Below, in pieces: positions 11,324 to 22,000 of a stretch of DNA of 64,000 bases. Positions within the stretch are counted from its first letter, which is position 1; every line of letters starts with the position of its first letter. A program made the translations under genes and the position numbers. Location of the stretch: positions 2,903,630 through 2,967,629 of the forward strand of contig NW_008481809.1 in the NCBI RefSeq assembly GCF_000365145.1. The letters are read 5' to 3'. The notes under the pieces are model-generated. The model made no database searches and was not told where the DNA came from. It saw only the letters and a list, made by a program, of their open reading frames with translations. The DNA is from Cyphellophora europaea CBS 101466 (Eukaryota; Ascomycota; Eurotiomycetes; Chaetothyriales; Cyphellophoraceae).

Positions 11324-11938
11324 TTATACGAATAACGTAAGAGCCACCGCAGCACAGGTCGCGATGAGTGAAACCTGAATTGAGCCTGCGGCATTCGGAT
11401 CAACAGCTGGGATGATATTTGACACGTTGTTTGCGACCAGCTCTCCACCGAAGCCAGGCTCCTCAGTCGGGATAGTGGCATCGAAGTTTACATCAATGCT
11501 GTTGCGATACGATCGTAGAGTTTGGTCGCCGGCTCCATTGACGACTCCGTGCATGCCTCGGGCGCAGTGAGGTCCCTGGGCGCAGTAGAAGGCGATGGGG
11601 TCGGTCGAGTTAACCTCGACATTAAACACCATGTCTGCTTCCGCGGAGGTTGCGTTGACACCCATGAAGCCAGACCAGAAACCACCTGCGGCCGGCTTGC
11701 ACGGGTCACCAAAGACACCCTGAGCGACACTCATGTTGCTTCCTAGTACACCATTGGCGGGGCCGACAAAGTGGAATTCGAGTATGTCGCCTATTGCGGC
11801 GTTGATCTCGTTGGGAGAAAATTCGAAAGGATCGGGATTGCCAAAGGCTTGCTGGGCGATGATTTTAATGTTGACAGCGGAAGCAATGCTGGTGAGAAGA
11901 GTGAAAGCGACGAAGACGGTCGACCTGGAAAACGCCAT
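11324..11938 (-). CDS. Secreted GPI-type cupredoxin-like protein
   Basis: A single exon of 204 residues. Residues 1-21 are a signal peptide with a clear cleavage site (ASA|V). The middle is the fungal plastocyanin-like (extracellular serine-rich) domain: PNEINAAIGDILEFHF, FGDPCKP, IAFYCAQGPHCARGMHGVVN. The Cys, His and Met ligands of the second half are present. The first ligand motif, normally NHSV, reads NMSV, with Met69 in place of His. The C-terminus (small residues, then LIATCAAVALTLFV) fits a GPI-anchor signal, so a cell-surface location is likely. Family proteins are surface or cell-wall associated, often without a proven role. Copper binding may be altered or lost. Confidence 0.85.
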   Translation of the reverse strand: MAFSRSTVFVAFTLLTSIASAVNIKIIAQQAFGNPDPFEFSPNEINAAIGDILEFHFVGPANGVLGSNMSVAQGVFGDPCKPAAGGFWSGFMGVNATSAEADMVFNVEVNSTDPIAFYCAQGPHCARGMHGVVNGAGDQTLRSYRNSIDVNFDATIPTEEPGFGGELVANNVSNIIPAVDPNAAGSIQVSLIATCAAVALTLFV

Positions 11939-12691
11939 ACTTTAAAGAACGTATATTGAATAAAAGATTGTGACCGGCACAGAATTAGAAGTGAACTGGA
12001 CTGTAAGCACTCGATCGTCAAGATGAGGTGAGGAGAGAAAGAGAAGATGCATCTGCTGTAGCGGGATCAGATCGATTTGAGAGACAAACGCTTAGGGTTT
12101 CAACATGCCCTTTCCGTGGGACCTGAAACCCATGCTGAGGGCGGGCGCCTTCAAGCTGTTTACACTACTCCGTAAACGGTTTCGAACATTAGAGGTGTGG
12201 TTCTGGCCCGCATCAGTCCACTGTTAGTAGTGCACACAGTCATCACACCACAGCTAATGAGCCCAGGTGCAGCAGATCTGCGGTCATGAAGGCGTAAAGC
12301 AAAGTCTTGCGACTACCGGATGGTGGGGAGTAGAGAGGGTGGAAAAGAGTGCAGACGGAGGTGTTGCAGTTGCCGCCGAATGCTTGGCAGACCCCCCTGG
12401 ACAGGGCTGCACTAAGCTGATCTAAGAGGAGCAAGGCTGAGGCAGTCACGGGCAACCACGCTTCCTTACGACTGCATCAGGCACGTCAGACGGCTCACAG
12501 GGCTAGAATATGGCCACCGGAAAGTACAAGTAGGAAGACATGTTGGTGCGGAGTCCAAGTGATTCCACTGGCTACATCCCCTCCTCCGGCTCCTAGATCA
12601 CTCTTGGGGCAGACTCCCCACCTGCGACTAGATCGTGTTCCTCGCACTCTGCCAACGGTGCAACGACATGCCTGCATGATCCCACGCCATC
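11939..12691. other. Intergenic region upstream of the cupredoxin-like gene
   Basis: It holds the promoter of the cupredoxin-like gene and the 3' flank of the transporter, both on the minus strand. No open frame or motif is convincing. Confidence 0.5.
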
Positions 12692-14248
12692 TCAGTACGA
12701 GTACCTGAACTTCGGGTTCTGCTTATCAGTCAAATCCTCCAACGCCTCCTCCTCGGTCTCCACAGCCCCTGGATCAATCCCGGCCGCGGCGGCCGCCTGG
12801 TTTCGCTTCTTGTTCCTCCAGATCAACAACATCCTCAAGCATAGTGCCAACGCTATCTGACCTGCCGCGCACGACAAGATGACCTTGCACCCTGTCTGGT
12901 AGATGGGCGCTTCGTGTGCCAGGAAAGCGTGTGGACCGATGATGTTGCCGATGCAGTAAGCGAGGAAGACGAAGGCTGTGGCGGTCACGCGCTTGGTGTA
13001 CCCACCTACATTAGTAGCGGGCAGCTGCAGGGCAAGGACCAGCGACGCGACGTATGCGCCGACAATGTAGTATGCCAGCAGGCAACCCACGGTGTTGGAG
13101 CGCGGCAGCTTCCACATGATGATTGCGCCGGCAATGGTTGGCAGAATGTACACAGCCATGATAACGGTGCGAATGTTCTTGAAGCGACTGGCGATGAACG
13201 GACCGGTGAAGACCCAAAAGACCTGGAATGCACCCTGCGGAATGCCGTATGCGGTGGCGAGCAAGGGATCGCCGCCAGCAACGCCCTTGACGATCAACTT
13301 GCCGAAGTTGGCGATGCCGCCGTTGATGGTTTCGTTGAGGAGGGTGAAGAGGAAGAGAATCCAGACTTGCACGTCGGTCAAGGCCTCGAAGATCTGGCCC
13401 CATTTGATCTTGCGGTTGTAGACGCCGGTACGGTTGGTCTGGGATCGGGCGATGAGGAGGGCTTTCTCCTCCGGAGTGAACTTGCGCGCTGACATGATGT
13501 TGTCGGGGAGGTGGAACCAGAGAACAACACCCCAGACCACAGTCATACCTCCACAGAGAAGGTAGATGACCTTCCAGACGGGGAAGTTCTTCTCATACCC
13601 GACAGCATAGAAGAGAATGCCACCTATCATGTTGCCGAAACCGTTGAAACAGTAGAAGAGGCCGGCACGGGCAGGCTGCTGGCGTCTAACATACCATTGT
13701 GAAACGATCAACATGAATGCTGGTGTGATGACGCTCTCGAAGCATCCAAGCAGGAAGCGGCAGATAGCCATACCGGTGAAGTTTGAGCAGGCTGCCGTGA
13801 GAAGCATGATGGAGCCCCAGGTCAGCACAAAGGCACTGATGACCTTTGCGGTTGGAAAGTGCTGAGCCAGGTAGCTGGAAGGCCATTCTGCAAAGAGGTA
13901 CGCGAAGTAGAAGATACTGGCGAGCCACGAGTACTGGTAGGACGTGATACCCGTGTCCTCGAACAAATCGAACACAGCGGCGTAGGACAGCCCTTGTTTG
14001 TCAATAAATTGGAGGAAGTAGGTGAGGCAGAGAAGAGGCATCAGAGTAAGGTCGACCTTCCTCACGATTCTCTTATTGAGTGCCTTGTCTTCGAGTAGCT
14101 CCGCTAGGTAGGACTGGGTAAAGTTGTGTTCACGGAGGAAGATACCCGCCTCGTCGAGATCCTCTCGAGGGCCAATGTCCTCGATGTCGCCCTTGAGAGG
14201 CTCCTCGTTGACACTGGCTACCTTCTCGAGATCCTTTTTCTCATCCAT
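12692..14248 (-). CDS. MFS transporter, allantoate permease (Dal5/ACS) family
   Basis: A single exon of 518 residues; start MDEKKDLEKVAS. A hydrophilic acidic N-terminus (about 70 residues) is followed by about 12 hydrophobic helices. Typical Dal5-group features are LTLMPLLCLTYFLQFIDKQ at helix 1, FAEWPSSYLAQ, CRFLLGCFESVITPAFMLI and SQWYVRRQQPARAG. The C-terminal tail is acidic. The family takes up anionic nutrients such as allantoate, ureidosuccinate, nicotinate, pantothenate or small peptides by proton symport at the plasma membrane; the substrate cannot be read from sequence. The gene shares a 567-bp divergent promoter region with the carboxylesterase, so co-regulated uptake and hydrolysis are plausible but inferred. 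Confidence 0.9.
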   Translation of the reverse strand: MDEKKDLEKVASVNEEPLKGDIEDIGPREDLDEAGIFLREHNFTQSYLAELLEDKALNKRIVRKVDLTLMPLLCLTYFLQFIDKQGLSYAAVFDLFEDTGITSYQYSWLASIFYFAYLFAEWPSSYLAQHFPTAKVISAFVLTWGSIMLLTAACSNFTGMAICRFLLGCFESVITPAFMLIVSQWYVRRQQPARAGLFYCFNGFGNMIGGILFYAVGYEKNFPVWKVIYLLCGGMTVVWGVVLWFHLPDNIMSARKFTPEEKALLIARSQTNRTGVYNRKIKWGQIFEALTDVQVWILFLFTLLNETINGGIANFGKLIVKGVAGGDPLLATAYGIPQGAFQVFWVFTGPFIASRFKNIRTVIMAVYILPTIAGAIIMWKLPRSNTVGCLLAYYIVGAYVASLVLALQLPATNVGGYTKRVTATAFVFLAYCIGNIIGPHAFLAHEAPIYQTGCKVILSCAAGQIALALCLRMLLIWRNKKRNQAAAAAGIDPGAVETEEEALEDLTDKQNPKFRYSY

Positions 14249-14815
14249 GGTTGAGGGCGTTGGTGAAAATGTTCAGGGTGTATCTGCTGGGTCATTTTCA
14301 AGGCCTAGAGCAGGTCTATTATAGCAACTCAAGGAGCTGCCGCGCATACTCAAGACGGAGTGCAAGACCGACTCCCGGGCATGTGCCCTGAGATGCCGAC
14401 TGCTCAGGCCGTTGAGGACAAGTCCGCGTTGATATCAACACGCGAGCCGTGTCCCCCAACTGATAATCCGAAGAGGGTATAGAGTGCTACAATCATGTTT
14501 CCAGATGCTTTACCAAGAGGCTTGGGACGCCAGAAGGTTCGGCCACCCGTGCTAAGCAGCAAGGTAGCCGCATATGATCTTCGCAGATATGCGCCCATGC
14601 CCGTCGATCATGAAGGAGTGGAAGGTCGAAACGCAACGGCTGAACGGAGTAATTATATCGCCTAATCCGCATAACCCCGCGGTCGGTGCTGGGGCCGATG
14701 CCCGCAAGACTTCCCAAGAACAGGCGTGCATGAAATGTAACACACTGATATGATAAGGGTGCAGAACCTCGCCTTCTAGACCTGGAAGCCGTTCAAAGCC
14801 GCCAAGGCCAACATC
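14249..14815. promoter_or_regulatory. Shared divergent promoter region, transporter and carboxylesterase
   Basis: 567 bp lie between the two divergent ATGs, short enough for shared control elements. I could not identify a definite paired CGG site for the nearby Zn2Cys6 regulator by eye. Confidence 0.4.
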
Positions 14816-16590
14816 ATGTCGTCCAAGTCGACCAAGTCAGCCACTGGACCGTTGAGCCTGTTGCTGGCGGCCGTTGTGGTAGTCCTTGGCTATCTCTTCT
14901 ATCCAGCAGCCTCCCCCACGCTGAATCCCACCGTCGTATTGCCTCAAGGTACAGTTCGAGGAGTCGTTCTCGAGCGTTCTGATTTTGGCAAGCCCGTCGA
15001 GGCTTTTCGGGGTATACCATACGCTCTACCACCCGTGGGGCCACTACGCTTCGCCCGCGCACAGCCTGTGCCAGACTCCAATGCCACCATCAACGCTCTC
15101 GACTATGGGCCCAGATGCCCGGGCAAACAGCTCCTCGTTGTCCCTGGGACAGCAGCGAGCAGCGAGGACTGCTTGACGGTAAACGTCTTTCGACCCATGG
15201 GCAATCTCACCAACTTGCCCGTTGCCGTCTAGTAAGTCTCTGGAAGCCCTGAATTGCGACAAATGAAGTAGCTCTTCTGTAATATCTGGTTCTTGTGTCT
15301 CAGGAACTTCGCACTCACAGCTCCCTCTGTGCAGCCCCCTTATCCCGACTCAAGTTCTGACCACAATCCAGTTTCCATGGCGGCGCCTTCAACCGTGGCA
15401 CGGCCAAGATGCACGACACGGCCAGCATGGTCTCGCACGCCGAGCCCTTCATCGGCGTCTCCTTCAACTACCGCATCGGCGCCCTCGGCTTCTTGAACTC
15501 CGCCATGACAGCCAAAGAAGGCCTCCTCAACCTCGGTCTCCGCGACCAAACCCTCCTCCTAGACTGGGTGCAAACGAACATCGCCTCCTTCGGCGGCAGC
15601 CCCAACGACGTCACCATCATCGGCCTCTCCGCCGGCGCCCACTCGATCGGCCACCACCTCCTCAACCAGAAAGCCACCTTCCACAAAGCCGTCATGGAAT
15701 CCGGCGGCCCCACCTCCCGCGCCCTGCACCCCTACAACTCGGCCCTCCACGAATCCCAGTTCCAACACTTCCTCTCCCTCACTAACTGCACCGACCTGCC
15801 CTGCCTGCGCGCCTTACCCTCCTCCGCCATCACCACCGCCTCCACCACGGTCTTCGACGCCTCCAACCCCTCCGTCCGCTGGGCCTGGCAGCCTGTCATC
15901 GACGGCGACCTCGTCCCCGGCCGCTCCCTCGAGCAGCCCTGGCCAGCCCACATCCCCATCCTCACCGGCTTCGTGCACAACGAGGGCACCATGTACGTGC
16001 CCAAAACCATGTCGTCGGCCACCGAGTTCGACGACTTCTTCCGCACCTTACTGCCGCACGTCACGGAGCCCGTGGGATTGCTGTACCCGCCCGAGCAGTA
16101 TGTCGAGTGGCGCGAGGGCCGCGGCGCGCAGTACCGCCGCGTCGAGGCCGCGTACGGGCAGTACGCGTACGTGTGTCCCGTGCGGCAGACGGCGAGGCTC
16201 GCAAAGGGGGATGTCTGGCTGTATCACTGGGCGGTGAATGCGAGTGTCTTGGGCGGCGCGAATCATGGGGACCAGATGTGGTATGAGACCATGGATCCGG
16301 AGGTGCGCGCGGTATCGGAGAGTCAGGAGACGCTGGCGCGCTGGTTTCATGGCTATGTGAGCGGGTTCATCGTGCATGGGGATCCGAATCGGGGGTTGGA
16401 GGTGGTGGCGGAGAGGCCGAGGTGGAGGGAGTGGCGGGAGAGTGGCGGGGAGACGATGGTGTTTGGCTTGGGCAATGACGAGAGGGCGGGTGGCGGCAAT
16501 GTGGGTGAGCTGGCGGTTTGTAGGAAGGATGAGTGGGCGGAGAGGCAGTGTGACTTTTGGTGGGGGCTCAGCGGCAAGTATGAGGACTGA
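14816..16590 (+). CDS. Type-B carboxylesterase with N-terminal membrane anchor
   Basis: Exons 14816-15231 and 15372-16590; the intron (GTAAGT...CCAG, 140 nt) joins PVAVY to FHGGAFNRG in frame, giving 544 residues. Residues about 12-30 are a hydrophobic signal-anchor. Carboxylesterase signatures follow: FRGIPYALPPVGPLRF, SSEDCLTVNV, the oxyanion-hole FHGGAF, and the nucleophile elbow GLSAG in TIIGLSAGAHSIGHH. HNEGTMYV probably holds the acid residue and GGANHGDQ the catalytic His. It hydrolyses carboxylic esters, probably in the secretory path or at the cell surface. It is divergent from the Dal5-like transporter and tail-to-tail with the Zn2Cys6 gene. Third positions are C-rich in the first part of exon 2 and G-rich in the last third. 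Confidence 0.9.
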
Positions 16591-16738
16591 TGTTGCGCCG
16601 GGGTTTGGAGGAGTGAAAAGTGGCTTCGGGCTCCACACCAGGTTTGAACGACAAGAGCTCAAGACTTCGAGAGTCGGGTGTTGAAATACCGTTATAGAAT
16701 TCATACCAAGCGCATTCGCGCACATCGTGTCTGGACAC

Positions 16739-18280
16739 TCATTCCCGGCCCGCGAGCACCAAGGGATCGTTCGGCGCCAGGAGCTCGATACCAGTACCAA
16801 ATACTACTTCAGCCCCTTGCGAGGACGGATCAGCAGGCTCCCTGAACCAAGTTGTACCATCGGCACAGCAACCCCAGCCACGCTCCTCGTCCAGCATCCA
16901 CTGCTTGACCTTCTCCACCATCTGCTGTGAATCAAACAGATTTTCTTGGAGGGCATCTCGGTGCAGCAGCGCGATGACCTTTCGGCGGATCTCGGGGACG
17001 CGGCAGTTGTCGGCGACGAAGTGCAAGGCGCCGATGGTGCCGACGTCGAGATTGAAGGGTTTTCTGGCGGGTGGTGGGGGCGTGGGTGAAGCGTGGGGTG
17101 AGGGCGTCTTCCACGATTTGGGAGAGGATGGCGGGATGTAGGGCGAGTGGTTCAGCGCTTGCTCGACGTGGTACAAGACGGTCCAGAAAGTTCGGCGATA
17201 CTCTTCGCTGGCCATAAGGGAGGGATGCGGTCTTCGAGACTCAGAAGGGTAAAAGGACAGACATCGAGTTACGCAGATGAGTGACATCCAGTAGGCGGTC
17301 ATCAAGACGTGGTATGCTGCCTCGTCTCCCTGGGAGAAGGAGCTGCGTGCCCTTAGTTCTGTGACCTTGGCGTGCCATTGCTCCAATCTATTGAAGATAT
17401 GCTGAGATGTGGTCGGTTCCCGTGTCTCACGGTATGGTTGCTCGGCGGTACTGGTGACCTGGGCTGCGAGGTACATGATGGCGTAAATCTGATTGCGGGC
17501 ATCGGCCAACGAATTCATCGTGGCGTCTTCTGGAGGCATGAGTTGAGCCACGACGGCGTACAAGTGCGTGGGCAGGAGATAGCGTGACACTCCGATCAGT
17601 GTCCTTTGGCGGAGAAACAAAGGATATACGTATGAGACCATCCATGTAGGCGGGCTCCGCCCTTTCTCAGCCTGCAAACTCATGTACCTCGCCAACAAGC
17701 CATAGCCCATCTCGAGCAGTTTCATGGCATTGAGCACATTGAGTTGCTGCGTCTCGATGCACATGAACAAGAGACAGCTGACCAGCTGCATCTCAAGCTC
17801 CTCCTCGGAAGCTTGAGATCCGAGAGCGGCAGAGATGCTCTGTTGGTACCATTCCGTGGCCCTTCGGTGGCCTTCGTTGGCTAAGGACGACACATCCTGC
17901 TGCACACCGTTCACGGGGTTTTCATACAAAGTGCTTATCGAGAGGAGCGCAAGGCGAATTGCTTGATTGGATTGGCTGATTTGGGGAAGGAGGCGGCCCC
18001 ACAGGTCGCTGTCGAGCGAGCTACCTAGCCCCGGGCCTGCGTGGTGCAGATAATAGGTGAAGCTGTGGATTTGGTGGGAGCTGAGGCGGGGCTTCGTGGC
18101 TGGCGTTAACAATATGGTCGGACCTTGACGATTATAGGGTCTGATGTTCAGAGACGGACCATCGCATGTCCGGCCGGTACTTTGGCATTGGCCACACGAT
18201 GGCTGAGCTTCGTCGCATTTCACCCTGCGGACTCGGCATGTGCGGCAACCAAAATGAGAGCGAGAGAAACGGACTTTCAT
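16739..18280 (-). CDS. Zn2Cys6 fungal transcription factor
   Basis: A single exon of 513 residues. Start MKVRFSRSHFG at 18278-18280; upstream frame lacks an ATG. Residues 12-39 form the binuclear zinc cluster C-x2-C-x6-C-x6-C-x2-C-x6-C, with the basic RVRRVK between the second and third cysteines. The rest is mostly helical and matches the middle region of fungal Zn2Cys6 regulators without a clear fungal_trans motif; there is a Pro/Ser-rich segment (SPHASPTPPPPARK). It acts in the nucleus on CGG-type sites. It is convergent with the carboxylesterase and next to a transporter, so a pathway-specific regulator of those genes is possible. The gap to the esterase stop is only 148 bp. Confidence 0.9.
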   Translation of the reverse strand: MKVRFSRSHFGCRTCRVRRVKCDEAQPSCGQCQSTGRTCDGPSLNIRPYNRQGPTILLTPATKPRLSSHQIHSFTYYLHHAGPGLGSSLDSDLWGRLLPQISQSNQAIRLALLSISTLYENPVNGVQQDVSSLANEGHRRATEWYQQSISAALGSQASEEELEMQLVSCLLFMCIETQQLNVLNAMKLLEMGYGLLARYMSLQAEKGRSPPTWMVSYVYPLFLRQRTLIGVSRYLLPTHLYAVVAQLMPPEDATMNSLADARNQIYAIMYLAAQVTSTAEQPYRETREPTTSQHIFNRLEQWHAKVTELRARSSFSQGDEAAYHVLMTAYWMSLICVTRCLSFYPSESRRPHPSLMASEEYRRTFWTVLYHVEQALNHSPYIPPSSPKSWKTPSPHASPTPPPPARKPFNLDVGTIGALHFVADNCRVPEIRRKVIALLHRDALQENLFDSQQMVEKVKQWMLDEERGWGCCADGTTWFREPADPSSQGAEVVFGTGIELLAPNDPLVLAGRE

Positions 18281-19062
18281 CCGGCTGCCTTGACGACGGA
18301 ATTGCGTGGGTCGAATGTATGTAGATGAGTTCAAGTTTCGAGACGGGAGAAGTTGAAGGTGGTGACCTGGTCTGGCCCCGAACAAGTGGAGTCGGACTCT
18401 ACGCGATGATTGGTTCGGGTGCCGGGCGACCTGCCGCAAGCCGACGCGCTCGGTTTTGACATCCAGCTTGGTCCCGTCAAGCACTCACTGATCAGCCTCA
18501 CACTTCCCATCGAACGCTTGCCGCTGATATCTTCGGCAGCCGCCGGCAGGTCTCAATCCAAAGTACCCTGCTATGGCTGTGTGTCGAATGCCGGCTATTG
18601 CATGATCGACCCAACCATTACGACCCGTGCAAGGTTGACGTGTCAATATCGGTAGCCTCCCGATGGTGCATCCACTGATATCAGTGCAATGCCTGCTCCT
18701 ATCCTATCTTGCCTTGCGACCTCAATGGAAGGCGCTCTGAACTGCCAGAGCCACCCCAGCCCAGGGCTGCATGGGGCCATGACTTTACCGCCATGGTCCC
18801 ATGGGTGGTCCCGCCTATCTATTTGCTACGGCTCTCGCCTCACCAACCGGTGACAACTGGTCAGCCTGGGTCCCAAGACCACTAAACTCCTATCGATTGC
18901 ATGTCTTGACGGACGGGGACAGGCTGTTGCCTGGAGCTGTTCCTTTGTTGCCCAAGGCCTGCCCTTACTGGAAAACCTACTCGCATCCATGTTGGTGTCT
19001 TTCTGTTCTCCTTTCTCTTTTCCAGTGACCTCAACAGCTGCGGCGATACATCTTTGGCGATC
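18281..19062. other. Divergent intergenic region (Zn2Cys6 gene and helicase)
   Basis: 782 bp between divergent starts, so it holds both promoters. An open frame runs into the helicase from 18989, but the spliced start at 19063 explains the protein better. Nothing else stands out. Confidence 0.5.
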
Positions 19063-22000
19063 ATGCAGAGAACAAACAGACCACGGTAAGCACTTTCGTT
19101 CCCCAAGGACATTGTTCAATCTAGACAAATGCCAACGGCTTTACAGGCCGAAACAAGGGGTGTGCAGGTTCTATAACAAGCCAGGTGGATGTCAGTATGG
19201 ACATCGCTGCACATTCACGCATGCTGCAGGCCCGATAGCCAAGACGAACCATGCGCCGCAACCCCCCCGAGCTTTTGATGTTCCAAACGCCGACTATAAA
19301 ACGTTAGCAACGTGGCTAGGACTTGTACAAAACGATCCATCACTCACACTTCCGGATAGTGCTCTGGATTCGTGGATTGCGTCAGCCTATGCGTTGGTCA
19401 ACACTCCTCACATTGAAACAAAGCAACGAGTAGTGAAGCACCTAAGTACCCCAGTGGGCTCGAACCAGATTCGCCATCTCACTGCATCAGCCGCGCTGCC
19501 CGAGGATCTTGGACAGTGCCACTCCTTCCTGAGAAACCGAGCCGCACCCTTGGTCAAACTGCTCTCCCATCCGGACATCATTCATTCCGCACTCCTAGAA
19601 GATGCAATAGCATCTATTCACACCGTTCTCTACGGCCGAGATGGGACACGTGGTGTGCAATTCTTCCAGTCAGTGCTTGCAGCATTTGGGACAATCGAGA
19701 AGCCTGACGAGTCCGACATAGAAGAAATGACAGCGTGCGTTCTCGTCCTGGACAGTCTCATTGAGGTCATAGGAACCGCAAAAATCGATAGGAACCTCGT
19801 TCCCGTCATTGAGGCCTTCTCGGCCCTCATTGCCGCCACAGACTCTCCGAGGACAACTGCGCGCCTGAATGCAGAGAAAGCATTGCAGCATATTGAGGCG
19901 CTTATGGGAATAGGACAGTCTATCCCCGAGCCATCGAACAGAACCACACTCACTACAATGGCTACGTTCGAGCTTGCGGTAGATGGCCCTGGGAGCCTTC
20001 ATCCAGGAGGTCCTCGGCACGACAACGACCACGAGCATATCAATCAAATTGAGATACTACCAACAAGAGGTGAACTGAAATCTCTACACTCGGATTATCT
20101 GCCTGTAATAGACCCTGAGAAGCTGCATGTTCCTGGATTAGAGGGCCTCATCGATCGGCAGTTTCGACTCTTGCGAGAAGATACAGTCGGCCAGCTGCGC
20201 GACGCGGTCCGTTCACTGATTGAGACGATCCGTCGGCCTAACAACCGTACGTCACAGCACGACAATGGGGCGAAATATGGCACTCGTGTTATGGTGTATC
20301 AAGGAGTTCAGCTCCGCCGGCTGCAAATCACCACTCAAGGACTTGCGATGAAACTCTCAGTCCAGCAGCCCTACAGTCTTGCAGCGAAGTCAAGATCTGA
20401 ACGAAAGAAATGGTGGGAGTCGTCCAAGATTCTCCAGAATGAAGCACTCGTGTGCCTTGTTGGCCCCGATGGATTCGTTGCTTTCCTTGCTGTCTGCCCC
20501 GAGCCAAGCGCGGCCAAGAACCATCAACAGGTAGCTCAAGATCGTCGTTCTTTGTATGAAGACAGCAAGCGAGCCACGATTTTCACCCAGCTGATCGAAC
20601 CCTACGGATACTGCTTAACACGTGCGAAAAATTGCTTCCAAGCCTCCAAGCGTCAGCCCCTCGTACTGTGCGAATTCCCAGGTATCCTGTTGCCATCGTT
20701 CTATCATACTCTACAGGGATTAAAGAGGTTGAGTACAAAGCTGGACACCCCTTTCGCCGATTTGCTTGCCCCAACACAAATCGCAGGTCGAGCTGCTCGC
20801 CTCGACGAACCGCCTCAGTACGCGCGATTGCCGGGATTTTCTTACAACCTGAGTACGTTGACAGGGGGAAAAGTTGCCATAGCTTTGAAGATCGGCCAAA
20901 AGTTTGATTTTGACCTCTTATCAAAGCATTCGACCCTTGACAACGCTCAACGGACTGCAGTAGTTGATGCATTGAGTAGGCGGCTAGCCCTCATCCAAGG
21001 TCCTCCAGGCACCGGCAAGTCTTTTTGTGGCGGCGCCCTAATCAGAACGATCCTTGCCAACAAGACTGCAGCAAAGCTTGGTCCCATCATCTGTGTCTGC
21101 TACACCAACCATGCCCTCGATCAACTTCTGGAGCACTTGCTAGAGGACGGAGTCAGCCAGATTATTAGGATTGGAGGTCAGTCTAAGTCAGTGGCCTTGC
21201 AAGCCGTCAATCTGAAACAGGTGGTACGCGGCATGGATACCACCAGAACTGAGCGACAGCAACAGGCGATTCACCATCGCACTATCGAATTACTACAGGG
21301 GCAGATCACAGAATCTCTCGTCGACCTCCATAACGGCCCATCTTGGCTGGATGTTTGCCACCATCTGGAGCGTTCACATCGTCCTCACCATCGACAATTG
21401 CAGAAGCTTTTGGAAGTTCAGATTGAGGACGACGGCTTCCAAACCGTCAGCTATGACAAGCGGCCTGCTGAAGAGAGATTTCTCCGCCCTCGAGGAGCAA
21501 AAGTAGCGAGACAGACAACTGTGATTCGGCCTCTGAGCGACCTCCATGACGCAGAGCTCTCGACTCTCGATTCCAGAGAACGACAAATGCTCTACAACTC
21601 TTGGGTCGAAGCTGTCCAGAGCCGTCGTTGTGCATCATTGCAAATCTTGCTCGAAGACCTTTCCACCGAGCGAACTGGTCTTAGACAATGTTTCGATGAA
21701 CGCGACCTACGATGTCTTTCTCAGGCAAACATTATCGGACTAACTACCTCCGGTCTTGCAAGAAGACTTGATCTTATCCGACGTCTACCAAGCAAAGTAC
21801 TGATCTGCGAGGAAGCTGGCGAAGTGCTGGAAGGTCATCTGATAACGGCATTGATCCCGTCTATCGAGCACTGTATCCTAATCGGTGACCACGAGCAGCT
21901 GCGACCACGAATTTGCAACTACGATTTAGAGGCTGCAAATCCCCGCGGAAAGCGTTTTTCGCTGGATATGTCGCTTTTCGAGAGACTGATCAAGCCGAGT

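Noticed and set aside
18989..19146. N-terminal extension of the helicase frame from ATG 18989
   Set aside because: It includes a canonical intron (19086-19146) and its residues are not helicase-like; the spliced start at 19063 is better.
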